A stretch of DNA of 64,000 nucleotides, taken from positions 1 through 64,000 of the forward strand of contig NZ_FOSG01000016.1 in the NCBI RefSeq assembly GCF_900114215.1, in the 5' to 3' direction. Source of the DNA: Streptomyces mangrovi (GTDB taxonomy: Bacteria > Actinomycetota > Actinomycetes > Streptomycetales > Streptomycetaceae). Shown here in pieces: positions 1 to 9,329 of this stretch. The notes below the pieces were generated by a model, which was not told the DNA's origin, did not search any database, and saw nothing but the letters and a program-made list of their open reading frames with translations. A program made the position numbers and the translations under genes. Position 1 is the first letter of the stretch. Every line of letters starts with the position of its first letter.

Positions 1-1328
<1,328 letters not shown>

Positions 1329-1403
1329 TTGTGGTCCCTCCTCTCGCCACCGCCGCCCACCGGCGCACGGTGCGGGAACCGGGCTTCTTATGCCTGCACC
1401 TCC

Positions 1404-1432
1404 TGCATAAAACTTGAGCCGACCCAAGTCAA
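1404..1432 (-). promoter_or_regulatory. Predicted housekeeping promoter of dnaK
   Basis: Read on the minus strand, TTGACT (1432-1427) is separated by exactly 17 bp from TATGCA (1409-1404). The spacing is ideal for the principal sigma factor. The element lies about 75 bp upstream of the dnaK GTG and overlaps the HAIR operator. Confidence 0.75.
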
Positions 1433-1433
1433 G
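1413..1433 (-). promoter_or_regulatory. HAIR operator (HspR-associated inverted repeat)
   Basis: The plus strand reads CTTGAGC-N7-AGTCAAG. The established HAIR consensus is CTTGAGT-N7-ACTCAAG, so each arm matches 6 of 7 positions with the exact 7-bp spacer. It covers the -35 and spacer of the dnaK promoter, as expected for HspR repression. Confidence 0.85.
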
Positions 1434-1544
1434 CGCGGCCGGGCGCTGCCGGAGGCCGTCACCCGGGAACACGACGCGGCGGGCGGCACCCCATGGGGTG
1501 CCGCCCGCCGCGTCGGAGCTTCTTCCGCCGGGACTCGTCCCGCG

Positions 1545-1730
1545 CTACTCCCCCGTTATGTGCCGCACGAACCGGCCCCAGCCCTCGCGGCCGACCGCGA
1601 AGGCCGGGCGGCTGATGTCCTTGGAGTCCCGCACGTGCACGGCCTGCCCGGTGACGGCGACCTCCACGCAGTCATCGCCCTGGGCGCTGCTGTAGCTGGA
1701 CTTGAACCAGCCGAGTTCCGTCGTCCTCAC
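1545..1730 (-). CDS. DUF397 domain protein
   Basis: A 61-aa protein of the DUF397 family: the FKSSYSSAQGDDCVEVA core, the VHVRDSKD motif and the terminal GWGRFVRHI are diagnostic. In streptomycetes these small proteins are normally encoded beside an HTH/DUF5753 regulator and are thought to act with it in developmental control (WhiJ-like sets). The GTG start at 1730 overlaps the TGA of the upstream regulator by 4 nt, so the two are translationally coupled. The molecular function is not established. Confidence 0.92.
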   Translation of the reverse strand: MRTTELGWFKSSYSSAQGDDCVEVAVTGQAVHVRDSKDISRPAFAVGREGWGRFVRHITGE

Positions 1731-2608
1731 AACTCTCCTCGCATCCGCTCCAGCAGGCCCGCGGACTCTTTCGGGGACAGGGCCTGCGAGCGCAGTCTCG
1801 CATAGCGCTTCTGGATGCGACTCACCTCTTTCCGGTCAGCGATCAGGCGCCCGTTCTCCTGTCCCTCCGAGTACGCCAACCACTGTCCGTCCGGTGTCTC
1901 AAGCAGCCGGACGGGACCGGCGAGGCAGGCGTGTTGCTCGCTGTCCGCAGCCATGACCTGGAGCGTCACGTTACGCCGGGAGACGAGGCCGAGGATGTGG
2001 TCGAGCAGTTCGCGGGTGACTTCGATCCCGCCGAGACGGCGCATGAAGACAGCCTCCTCAACGATGAAGTCGAAGGTGGTGCCGGGCCTCTCATGGAGCA
2101 ACCGCTGCCTCTCCAGACGGGCCCGTACGGTAGCTTCCAGATCCTCGTCCGTGAGGGGCGGAATGTCGTTCTCGCAGAGGGCGCGCATGTACCCCTCCGT
2201 CTGCAGCAGCCCCGGCACCAGCCTGCACTCGTACGTGGCCAGGCTCACCGCGAGCCGTTCCAGGCGGGCCCACTGGCGGAACCAGGCGGCCAGGCCCGGT
2301 TCGCCGCGCGTCAGGTGCTTGGCGGCCTTGCGCAGGGCGCCGGTGTCGCCGAGGGCGATCTCGGCCAGTTCCACGAACGACTCGTCGGGCATCCGGCGGC
2401 CCAGTTCCACCGAGGCCACCGTGTGCTTGGAGTACCGCACCCAGGTGCCCAGTTCGGCGCGGCTGAGGCCGGCGTGCTCGCGCAGGGCCTGGACGACGGC
2501 CCCGAAAGTGCGCAGGCTGCTGGAGGGGTTCGGCTCCCCTCCCAGATCCACTCCCGCGTCCGTTTCCGGGTCCACTTCCTCCGTGGCGCAGGCGTCGTCC
2601 GTGGTCAT
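1727..2608 (-). CDS. Helix-turn-helix (Xre/DUF5753) transcriptional regulator
   Basis: A 293-aa protein with an N-terminal Xre-type HTH at about residues 30-90 (VVQALREHAGLSRAELGTWV then SKHTVASVELGRR) and a C-terminal DUF5753 region (AWFRQWARLERLAVSLATYE, VPGLLQTEGYMRAL, FIVEEAVFMRRLGG). This is the architecture of the large Streptomyces WhiJ-like regulator family. The ATG at 2608 (MTTDDACATEE) was chosen because the reading frame further upstream is low-complexity shadow sequence. Its 3' end overlaps the DUF397 gene by 4 nt, giving the usual regulator/DUF397 pair. The target is unknown. Confidence 0.93.
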   Translation of the reverse strand: MTTDDACATEEVDPETDAGVDLGGEPNPSSSLRTFGAVVQALREHAGLSRAELGTWVRYSKHTVASVELGRRMPDESFVELAEIALGDTGALRKAAKHLTRGEPGLAAWFRQWARLERLAVSLATYECRLVPGLLQTEGYMRALCENDIPPLTDEDLEATVRARLERQRLLHERPGTTFDFIVEEAVFMRRLGGIEVTRELLDHILGLVSRRNVTLQVMAADSEQHACLAGPVRLLETPDGQWLAYSEGQENGRLIADRKEVSRIQKRYARLRSQALSPKESAGLLERMRGEL

Positions 2609-2747
2609 GAGCGGCCCTCCCGGTGCTGTGCTGTACGCGCGGTCTCCCCCGCGGCCGAACCCGCCCAGAGTTACCGAAAGGGCCGCGCACCGTCCACCCG
2701 GAGTGCGCGTACGGTCACCCGGCGTACGCGGTCCGCCGCCCGGGCGG

Positions 2748-3449
2748 TCAGCGCAGCGGCTCGAAGGGGACCTCGCCCTCTTGGGCGTAGTAGGCGTGCA
2801 GCAGCGAGACCCTGGCGACCCGGCGTCCTTCCGCCACCGCCTCCCGCGCCGCTTCCCGCCCGGTGAAGTCCCGCCGCTCCCGCTCGTGTTCGACGAACGG
2901 CTCGATGGTGGGCGGGGCGTACAGCAGCGGCAGGTCGGCGCCGTCCCGGACCAGCGTGACGACGAGGTGGTCACGGGTGCGCGCGTCGCGGTACTCGTAC
3001 CGTTCGGAGGAAGGGGAGAAGTTCAGGGGCAGCGGTTCCGGCGAGCCGGTCCACCGGTCCTCGCCGAGCGCCTCCGTCCACTTCTCGCCGACCTCGCCCG
3101 GGTCGCCGTCGAGGACGACGTACCGCTCCAGCCGCCACTGGCAGCCCAGCGGGCCGGGCGGCTCGCCCTCGAAGGCGGGGTGGCGCAGGCAGTGGTCCTT
3201 CGCGGCGGCGCCCAACTGCCGTGACACGCCCGGCAGGCGGTCGACGATCTCCTCCAGGCGGCGTTCCCCCTCCGGACCGGCATCGCGACTGGCCGCGTCG
3301 ACCTCGCCGGTGCTCGACAGGACGTCCATCGGCTCGGCCAGCCACACATAGCCGTACCACCCCGCCGTGGCCAGGGCCGCCAGCACGGCCGCCGCCACTC
3401 CCACGCCGACGACCCTGCGCCGCGCCCGCGATCCGGTCTTCCCCGTCAT
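2748..3449 (-). CDS. Membrane-anchored hypothetical protein
   Basis: A 233-aa protein that I do not recognise. It begins with a short basic stretch (MTGKTGSRARRRVV) and a single hydrophobic segment at about residues 15-37, with no lipobox cysteine, so it is probably a type II membrane protein with an exported domain. The rest is hydrophilic and charged (LEEIVDRLPGVSRQL, YEYRDARTRDHLVVTLV) with two cysteines (HCLRHP, GCQW) that could form a disulfide outside the cell. The ATG at 3449 was preferred over an in-frame GTG at 3476 because GGAGTCGAGG precedes it. Confidence 0.7.
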   Translation of the reverse strand: MTGKTGSRARRRVVGVGVAAAVLAALATAGWYGYVWLAEPMDVLSSTGEVDAASRDAGPEGERRLEEIVDRLPGVSRQLGAAAKDHCLRHPAFEGEPPGPLGCQWRLERYVVLDGDPGEVGEKWTEALGEDRWTGSPEPLPLNFSPSSERYEYRDARTRDHLVVTLVRDGADLPLLYAPPTIEPFVEHERERRDFTGREAAREAVAEGRRVARVSLLHAYYAQEGEVPFEPLR

Positions 3450-3556
3450 CCTCGACTCCTCCCGCACCCCTGTCACCGCACCACGCTATGCCCCGGCCCG
3501 CTCAGCGCCCGGACGGGGATCGCGGCAGGGGCGGGCTCCGGGCCCGCCCCTGCCCG

Positions 3557-3967
3557 TCACCCCTCCTGCGCCCAGGCGAGCGTGATCCGCATGTCGCCGA
3601 ACCGCCAGCCCGCCGGGGTCCTTACGGCGGTGCCCGCCACCCGCAGGCCGCTCGTGCGGTGGGGCGGTCCGCCGTCGCGGTGGAAGTACACGATCTGGTT
3701 CGCGGTGGCCTCGGCGCGGTCGCCGTCCACGCTCACCAGCACGTCCCCGTGCACATGCTGGGTGCGCTCCCCCTCGACCCGGCTCCGCCGCAGAAGGGCG
3801 GTCACCTCGCCGAGACCGTGCAGATCGCCGCGCGGTGAGTGCACCACGACGTCGTCGCTGTAGACGGTGTGGGCGTCCTCGTGGCGGTGTTCGTCCAGCA
3901 GGTTGGCCAGACGGGCGAACAGGTCGGCGATCTCGATGCGGTCGGCGGTCCGGGTGTCGTCGGGCAC
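3557..3967 (-). CDS. SnoaL/NTF2-like fold protein
   Basis: A 136-aa protein with the SnoaL_4/NTF2-like pattern: N-terminal helix (DRIEIADLFARLANLLDEHR), the turn before VYSDDVVVHSPRGDLHG, then alternating strands (RTQHVHGDVLVSVDGDRAEATANQIVYFHRDGG and AGWRFGDMRITLAWAQEG). Members are small enzymes or ligand-binding proteins; no specific substrate can be read from sequence. GTG start at 3967. It is divergent from the MarR gene and shares a regulatory region with two palindromes, so it is probably the regulator's target. Confidence 0.85.
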   Translation of the reverse strand: MPDDTRTADRIEIADLFARLANLLDEHRHEDAHTVYSDDVVVHSPRGDLHGLGEVTALLRRSRVEGERTQHVHGDVLVSVDGDRAEATANQIVYFHRDGGPPHRTSGLRVAGTAVRTPAGWRFGDMRITLAWAQEG

Positions 3968-3992
3968 GGCATCCCCCTTGCGGTGGAAAAAA

Positions 3993-4009
3993 TGTTGGCC
4001 CGACCAACA
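3993..4009. promoter_or_regulatory. MarR-type operator site 1
   Basis: TGTTGGCCCGACCAACA, an inverted repeat with 6-bp arms (TGTTGG/CCAACA), lies between the SnoaL-fold and MarR genes. Its centre is 28 bp from that of the second copy. Confidence 0.75.
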
Positions 4010-4019
4010 CTAAGGCAGT

Positions 4020-4038
4020 GTGTTGGTCGGACCAACAC
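4020..4038. promoter_or_regulatory. MarR-type operator site 2
   Basis: GTGTTGGTCGGACCAACAC has perfect 8-bp arms around CGG and lies 18 bp upstream of the MarR ATG. It shares the TGTTGG/CCAACA half sites with site 1, so a single regulator probably binds both and controls both divergent genes, including itself. Confidence 0.8.
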
Positions 4039-4055
4039 CGTTTAGAGTGGAACCC

Positions 4056-4496
4056 ATGGACGAGCCCCCCGAGCGCCTGACGACGAAGCCGAGCTGGCTG
4101 ATCGGCCAACTGTCCTTGTACGCACGCCGGTTGGCCTTCGACGGCTTCGCGGCCACCGGGGCGCGCGGATACCACTACCGTATCCTGGCCGCTCTGCACG
4201 AGTTCGGGCCCGCGAGCCAGGCCGAGCTCGGCCGCCGGTGCCGAGTCGACCGCAGCGACGTCGTGGCGGCCGTCGGCGAACTGGCCGAGCGGGGCTTCGT
4301 CGACCGGACGCCGGACCCGGACCACGGACGGCGCAACAGGGTGACGCTCACCGATGACGGCCTGCGGCAACTGCGGCGCATGGACGAGGTGCTCGACCGG
4401 GTGCAGGACGACCTGCTCGGGCCGCTGTCGGCCGAGGACCGGCAGATCCTGACCCGCCTGCTCGGCCGCGTCCTCACCCACCACGAACCGCACTGA
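4056..4496 (+). CDS. MarR family transcriptional regulator
   Basis: A 146-aa winged-helix regulator. The MarR signature is clear: the dimer helix (WLIGQLSLYARRLAFDGFA), the recognition region (SQAELGRRCRVDRSDVVAAVGELAERGFVDRTPDPDHGRRNRVTLTDDG, about 50-98) and the C-terminal dimerisation helix. The ATG at 4056 starts the conserved region; the frame upstream runs through the operators. Likely autoregulated and controlling the divergent SnoaL-fold gene through the two TGTTGG/CCAACA palindromes. The ligand is unknown. Confidence 0.93.
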   Translation: MDEPPERLTTKPSWLIGQLSLYARRLAFDGFAATGARGYHYRILAALHEFGPASQAELGRRCRVDRSDVVAAVGELAERGFVDRTPDPDHGRRNRVTLTDDGLRQLRRMDEVLDRVQDDLLGPLSAEDRQILTRLLGRVLTHHEPH

Positions 4497-4582
4497 TCCA
4501 CCCGCCCCGCCCGCCCGGCACACGGCGCCGCGCGGGGGCGCCGCCCAGGTGGTGCGGGCGGAGGTACGGCAGGAGGCGCGGT

Positions 4583-5575
4583 TCAGGCGGGCAGGGTGGC
4601 GAGCCAGTCGGTCAGCAGGCGGTTGACCTCGGCGGGACGCTCCTGCTGGACCCAGTGGCCGCAGCCGTCGAGGACGTGGGAGGCCACCAGGCCGGGCAGC
4701 GTGGCCGGGTACGCCTCGATCGCGTCGGCCAGCCAGGTCGTGGAGGCGTCCAGGCCGCCGCCGATGAACAGCGAGGGCTGGGTGACGGGGGCGCCGTCGT
4801 AGGCGGCGAGGTCCTCCCAGTCGCGGTCCATGTTGCGGTAACGGTTGAGTGCCCCGGTGAAGCCGGTGCGCTCGAACTCCCCGGCGTAGAAGTCGAGTTC
4901 CTCCTCGCCCAGCCAGGCGGGCAGCCGGTCGGCGGGGAACCGCTCCCGCATCGTCGCGCCCCTGCCGACGAAGTGCGGGTCGGGGGCGCCGGGTGCGGGC
5001 ATGGTGTCGGCGGACAGGGCCGCGTAGAGGCCCGCGAGCCAGCCGCGCACATCGGGTTCGATCTCGGCCTCGGCGCGGCCGGGCCGCTGGAAGTAGGAGA
5101 CGTAGAGCTCCTCCTCCCCTCCCATCCGCGCGAAGACCTCGCCGGGGCGCGGCCCGCCGCGCGGGCTGTAGGGGACGCTCAGCAGTCCCACGGCGCGGAA
5201 GACCTCCGGTCTGAGCAGCGCGGAGTTCGCGGCGATGGGCGAACCCCAGTCGTGGCCGACGACCACCGCCGTCTCCTCGCCCAGGGCGCGTACCACCGCG
5301 ACGTTGTCCTCCACCAGGTGGAGCATCCGGTAGGCGTCCGTGGCGGCCGGTTTGGAGGAACGGCCGTAACCGCGCACGTCGATCGCGACCGCCCGGTATC
5401 CCGCCGCCGCGAGGGCCGGCAGCTGGTGGCGCCAGGAGTACCAGGACTCCGGGAAGCCGTGGACGAGCAGCACCAGCGGCCCGCTGCCCTGCTCCACCAG
5501 GTGGATCCGGCCTCCCGGCGAGGGCACCGACCGGTGGGTGGTCTCCGTGGTGTGTCGCCCGTCGTGCTGCGGCAT
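4583..5575 (-). CDS. Alpha/beta hydrolase, epoxide hydrolase family
   Basis: A 330-aa cytoplasmic alpha/beta hydrolase. The oxyanion motif HGFPESWYSWRHQ (about 39-51), the nucleophile elbow VVGHDWGSPIAANSAL with Asp (about residue 109), and the C-terminal GCGHWVQQERPAEVN with the catalytic His place it among soluble epoxide hydrolases, which open epoxides to diols. The cap region contains the usual Tyr-rich segment (LYVSYFQRPGRAEAE). It converges on the MarR gene, with no obvious operon partner. The substrate cannot be predicted. Confidence 0.93.
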   Translation of the reverse strand: MPQHDGRHTTETTHRSVPSPGGRIHLVEQGSGPLVLLVHGFPESWYSWRHQLPALAAAGYRAVAIDVRGYGRSSKPAATDAYRMLHLVEDNVAVVRALGEETAVVVGHDWGSPIAANSALLRPEVFRAVGLLSVPYSPRGGPRPGEVFARMGGEEELYVSYFQRPGRAEAEIEPDVRGWLAGLYAALSADTMPAPGAPDPHFVGRGATMRERFPADRLPAWLGEEELDFYAGEFERTGFTGALNRYRNMDRDWEDLAAYDGAPVTQPSLFIGGGLDASTTWLADAIEAYPATLPGLVASHVLDGCGHWVQQERPAEVNRLLTDWLATLPA

Positions 5576-6082
5576 GGGGGCCTCCTCAAGGGCCGTGGGG
5601 CGCCGCCACGGTGCGGGCCGGTCCTCTCCGGCCCGTCGGCGGCTCGGCTCCGATCATGTGGGAGACCCCGCCCGGAGGGCGAGCCCGTTTGCCGGTCCGG
5701 CAAGCACGGATCCCGGCGGCGTGTGCCGGCACGGCCGGTCGCCCGCACCCGGTGGTTCCCGGGAGGGCGAACCCGTTCGGGGCACCGGTGAGTTCCTCAT
5801 GAGTCGAGGGCGGCAGGTACTTCACCCGCTTTTCCGGCGGGGTGAGCCCCTGTCAGTCTCCTGTGGAATGCTGTGATCGTGGGCGCCGTCCTCCGGAGGA
5901 CGGCGCCGTCTGCCGGAGCGTTCCCGGGGGGGTGCCATGACCGGTTGGTCCGGGTCGGACCGCAGCGGGGGCGAAGTCGGCGACTGCGCCGAGGCCGCCG
6001 CTCGCTCCTCCGCCGTCCACACGCGCGGCTCCAGGTCTCCGGGCGGCCCTCGTCGCACTCGGCAACGGAAGGTGAGGAAGTC
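5576..6082. other. Intergenic region, no gene seen
   Basis: About 500 bp between the divergent hydrolase and EACC1 genes. Open frames here are short and have no family signal. The region should hold both promoters, but I could not find a convincing -35/-10 pair. GGTGAGGAAG just before 6083 is the EACC1 ribosome binding site. Confidence 0.6.
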
Positions 6083-6466
6083 ATGGGCGATATGACCACG
6101 GAGTCGCTGGTGCTGCGGGTCGTCCCCGAAGCGGACGAGGATGGCGCCGAACTGGATTACCTGGCGGGCCAGTTGCGGACCGAACTGCTCGAACTGGATG
6201 TGGCGGGCGTCGATCCGCTGGCTGCGGACGACCTGCCCCCGCTGGCCAAGGGTGTGGGCACCACGGTGGGCGCGCTGCTCGTCCGGGTCGGCATAGCACA
6301 GGGCGCGCGTGCCGTGGTGGGCGCCGTCAAGCGGTGGGCGGCGCGCAGTGAGAAGTCGGTGGAGATCACGTTCGGCGAGGACTCGCTGAAGGTGACGGGC
6401 ATCAGTTCGGAGCAGCAGGACCGACTGATAGAGATCTGGCTTGAGCGGCAGAACATCACTTCCTGA
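6083..6466 (+). CDS. EACC1 family protein (effector-associated constant component 1)
   Basis: A 127-aa protein that matches the EACC1 pattern in my recollection: an N-terminal strand region (SLVLRVVPEADEDGAELDYLAGQLRTELLELDVAGVDPL), a central glycine/alanine hydrophobic segment (TTVGALLVRVGIAQGARAVVGAVKRWAAR) and a C-terminal ITFGEDSLKVTGISSEQQDRLIEIWL. EACC1 proteins are described next to caspase or trypsin-like effectors in actinobacterial conflict systems; their biochemical role is unknown. Here it overlaps the caspase-WD40 gene by 26 nt. Start ATG 6083 with GGTGAGGAAG upstream. Confidence 0.85.
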   Translation: MGDMTTESLVLRVVPEADEDGAELDYLAGQLRTELLELDVAGVDPLAADDLPPLAKGVGTTVGALLVRVGIAQGARAVVGAVKRWAARSEKSVEITFGEDSLKVTGISSEQQDRLIEIWLERQNITS

Positions 6467-8549
6467 GCTGCCGCCCGGGCGGCGGTCCGCGCTCGTCGTC
6501 GCCGTGTCCGCGTACGCGGACGCCGGGCTGGCCCGGCTTCGGGCCCCGGCCAGGGACGCGGAGGCGCTCGCGGAGGTTCTGGGCGCCCCGGACATCGGCG
6601 GCTTCGACGTGCGCGGGCTCACCGACCCGACAGCGCAGGAGATCCGCAGCGGCGTCGACGACTTCCTCTCCGGGCGGGGCACGGACGAGCTGCTGCTGGT
6701 GTACTTCTCCTGCCACGGTCTGCTCGACGCGCGCGGGCGCCTGTACTTCGCGGGCGCGGACACCCGCAAGGGGCGGCTCGCCTCGACCGGTGTCGAGTCC
6801 GGATGGCTGCTGGAGCAACTGGACGAGTGCCGGGCTCGGCGCCAGGTCGTCATCCTGGACTGCTGTTTCAGTGGTGCGTTCGCGCAGGGGGCGAAGTCCG
6901 GCGAGCGTGACGTGGACCTGGAGTCCCGGATCGTGGGGCACGGGCGGGGGCGGGCCGTTCTGACGGCCTCGCGGTCCCGTGAGTACTCCTTCGAGGGCGA
7001 GAGCCTGACGGGGACGGCCGATCCGGAGGGTTCGGTGTTCACGACCGGTCTGGTCGACGGGCTCCGTACGGGCGCCGCCGACGCGGACGGCGACGGGTAC
7101 ATCTCGGTCGAGGACGCGTTCGACCACGCGTCCGCGTATGTGGCGGAGCGGGGAGCCGAGCAGACACCGCAGCGCTGGGTGTTCGGAGGCGAGGGACGGA
7201 TCTGGCTCGCACGGGCGGCCACCACGCCCGCGACCACCGGCGCGGCGAAGCTGTGGTGGCCGATCCAGCGGCGTCGCCGGTCGCGACGTCCACACCCGGC
7301 CGGTGGCAGGCCCATCGCCCTGCGCGCTACCGCCGGGCCTGCGCCCACACCAGCGCCCGCATCCCCGCCCGCGCCCACGTCAGCGCCCACCCCTGTACCC
7401 ACGCCGACGGCTGCGTCCGTGCGGGACCATGTCTTCCGTACCCGTGGCCGCACTCGTAGCGACCCACTGCACGCCTTGCCGGTCTGGGGCACCTCCGGCA
7501 TCCCCGAGCAGGAGCGGCGGGTCACAGCCATGACCATTCGCTCCGGGGTCTCGATCCCGTTGGTCGCCATCTCGGTCGACGGCGGGCCCCCGCAGGTCTG
7601 GGAGGCTGTGCAGGGCCGTCACGTGAGCACACTGCCCGGCCTTGACGGCGAGGTCCGGACCATCACCTACGGTCCGAATGGGGATTTCCTCGCCATCTCA
7701 AGCGACGACGGCAGCATTCGGCTCTGGGATGAGACCCGGAAACGGCCGCGCGTCCTGGCGGACGGCGAGGCGACACTCGCCACACGAATCGCCATCGCCC
7801 CCGGGAGCCGACGGCTCGCCGCCGACGGTGCCGACGGCTCGATCGTCGTCTGGGACACGTTCACGGGGCAGGTGGAGCGCAGCATCGGCAAGGACTCCCA
7901 GGGGCGTGATCCGCTCATCACCGCACTGGCCTTCAGCCCCGACGGGTTCACTCTGGCCATGGGGACCAGCACGGGGGTGGTACGGGTGGTGGACACGCAC
8001 TCGGGTAAACAGGTGGCAAGGGTGCAGTGCCACGAGAGTGAGGTGGCCGGTCTGACGTTCCGGCCCGACGGCCAACGGCTGGTGAGCGCCGGGGGCGCGG
8101 ACGGCTCCGTGGTCCTCTGGGACACTCGGAAGTGGCGTAAGCCCCGGTACCTCTTCCTGGTCGGCAGCGGGCATGTGGGGCGCGTCGCGTTCAGCCCGGA
8201 CGGGGAACTCCTGGGTGTCGGTGCCGGATCCGGCGTACACCTGCTGGACCCGGACACCGGCGGCCAACTGGCCGCTCTGGGCCAGGGATCCGGTGAGGCC
8301 ACCGATGTCTTCGCTTTCCCGCACTCCCACCTCCTGGCTACCGCCGGCACCAACGGTGAAGTGAGTTTCTGGGATCCAAGGACCGCGCGGCGGCTGTATC
8401 TCATGACAGGCGGCCACCGGACCAAGCCCGAAGCCCTCGGTTTCCTCCCGAGCGGTCGGCATCTCATCACAGCGGGCCGCGACGGCGTGTACGTCTGGCA
8501 GTTCCAGTTCGGCGGCCGTGCGGTCGCTTACGTCTGGGAGCTGCTGTAA
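6441..8549 (+). CDS. Caspase-like protease with C-terminal WD40 propeller
   Basis: A 702-aa protein. Residues 1-260 are a C14-type caspase domain with the His of YFSCHG (H92) and the nucleophile in LDCCFSGAF (C141/C142), followed by a DADGDGYISVEDAF calcium-loop-like motif at 214-227. A basic then Pro/Ala/Thr-rich linker (about 275-330) leads to about six WD40 repeats (for example GSIRLWD, GSIVVWD, GSVVLWD, GEVSFWD). The propeller probably senses partner proteins while the caspase acts as the effector. The proposed start is TTG 6441 inside EACC1, because the conserved LPELPPGRRSALVVAVSAYA begins just after it; no other start fits. Translationally coupled to EACC1. Confidence 0.9.
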   Translation: MSGRTSLPELPPGRRSALVVAVSAYADAGLARLRAPARDAEALAEVLGAPDIGGFDVRGLTDPTAQEIRSGVDDFLSGRGTDELLLVYFSCHGLLDARGRLYFAGADTRKGRLASTGVESGWLLEQLDECRARRQVVILDCCFSGAFAQGAKSGERDVDLESRIVGHGRGRAVLTASRSREYSFEGESLTGTADPEGSVFTTGLVDGLRTGAADADGDGYISVEDAFDHASAYVAERGAEQTPQRWVFGGEGRIWLARAATTPATTGAAKLWWPIQRRRRSRRPHPAGGRPIALRATAGPAPTPAPASPPAPTSAPTPVPTPTAASVRDHVFRTRGRTRSDPLHALPVWGTSGIPEQERRVTAMTIRSGVSIPLVAISVDGGPPQVWEAVQGRHVSTLPGLDGEVRTITYGPNGDFLAISSDDGSIRLWDETRKRPRVLADGEATLATRIAIAPGSRRLAADGADGSIVVWDTFTGQVERSIGKDSQGRDPLITALAFSPDGFTLAMGTSTGVVRVVDTHSGKQVARVQCHESEVAGLTFRPDGQRLVSAGGADGSVVLWDTRKWRKPRYLFLVGSGHVGRVAFSPDGELLGVGAGSGVHLLDPDTGGQLAALGQGSGEATDVFAFPHSHLLATAGTNGEVSFWDPRTARRLYLMTGGHRTKPEALGFLPSGRHLITAGRDGVYVWQFQFGGRAVAYVWELL

Positions 8550-8784
8550 CACCCGAAACTCCGTTCGCACCGGCCGCTTCGAAGCCACCTGCACGCCCCA
8601 CCGGCCACAGCGTGTCCAGGGCCCGGATCATGGTCCCGTGCGCGGAAAGCGGGCAGCTGATCGGCAGTGCACGCCCCCTCGACCGTCGCGGACCGCACAC
8701 CACAGGCGCTGGTCATCGGACGCGGGTACGGCACGGTGCCGGGGCGGTTCGGGAGAGTGCCGTCCGAGGCGCGCTGTACGCGCG

Positions 8785-9303
8785 TCATGCGGCGGGGCCC
8801 GGGGCGGAGGACCGGCGGGTGGTGTCCCGCCGGGTGATGGCCTCGGCCACCTGCTCGACGGCGGTGCGCAGGGAGTCGCCGTAGGGGTCCCGGGGGAGGT
8901 CGGGGGTGTGCCCGCGGGCCGCGTCGATGTGCTCGGCGGCGGCGTCGAACGAACCGAGCCGGCGGTAGTCGTCGGCGAGGTTGAGGTGCAGGGAGGGGTG
9001 GAAGGCGGCGATACGCAGACCGGCGTGGTGTTCCTGGAGACGCTGCTCGGTCACGGCGTCGGCGGCGTCCAGGGCCCGGACGTCCCAGGCCAGGGCTTGG
9101 GCGGGGTCCTCGTGGAGGTCCGCCAGGTGGTGCGCGAGGGCGCAGCGGTGCAGCGGGTCGCCGGTGGGGCCGATCTCGGACCACAGATCCAGGAGTCTGC
9201 GGCGGGCGGCCCGCGCCTGGCCGGTCTGCCCTTCGGCGACGGCGGCGCCGATGGCCTCCATCGTCGGGTCGGGGGTGGCAGGTGTGGTGGAGGTGGTGGT
9301 CAC
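8785..9303 (-). CDS. Helical repeat (TPR-like) protein linked to MerR-clamp regulator
   Basis: A 172-aa all-helical protein (AIGAAVAEGQTGQARAARRRLLDLWSEIG, HRCALAHHLADLHEDPAQALAWDVRALDAADA, LHLNLADDYRRLGSFDAAAEHIDAARGHTPDLP) whose periodic Ala/Leu spacing resembles tetratricopeptide repeats. The GTG at 9303 follows GAGGAG at good spacing. It lies 26 nt downstream of the MerR-clamp gene in the same orientation, so they probably form an operon. Role unknown; a protein-interaction partner is the reasonable guess. Confidence 0.85.
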   Translation of the reverse strand: MTTTSTTPATPDPTMEAIGAAVAEGQTGQARAARRRLLDLWSEIGPTGDPLHRCALAHHLADLHEDPAQALAWDVRALDAADAVTEQRLQEHHAGLRIAAFHPSLHLNLADDYRRLGSFDAAAEHIDAARGHTPDLPRDPYGDSLRTAVEQVAEAITRRDTTRRSSAPGPAA

Positions 9304-9329
9304 TGGTGGGTGCTCCTCGTGGTGGTCGG

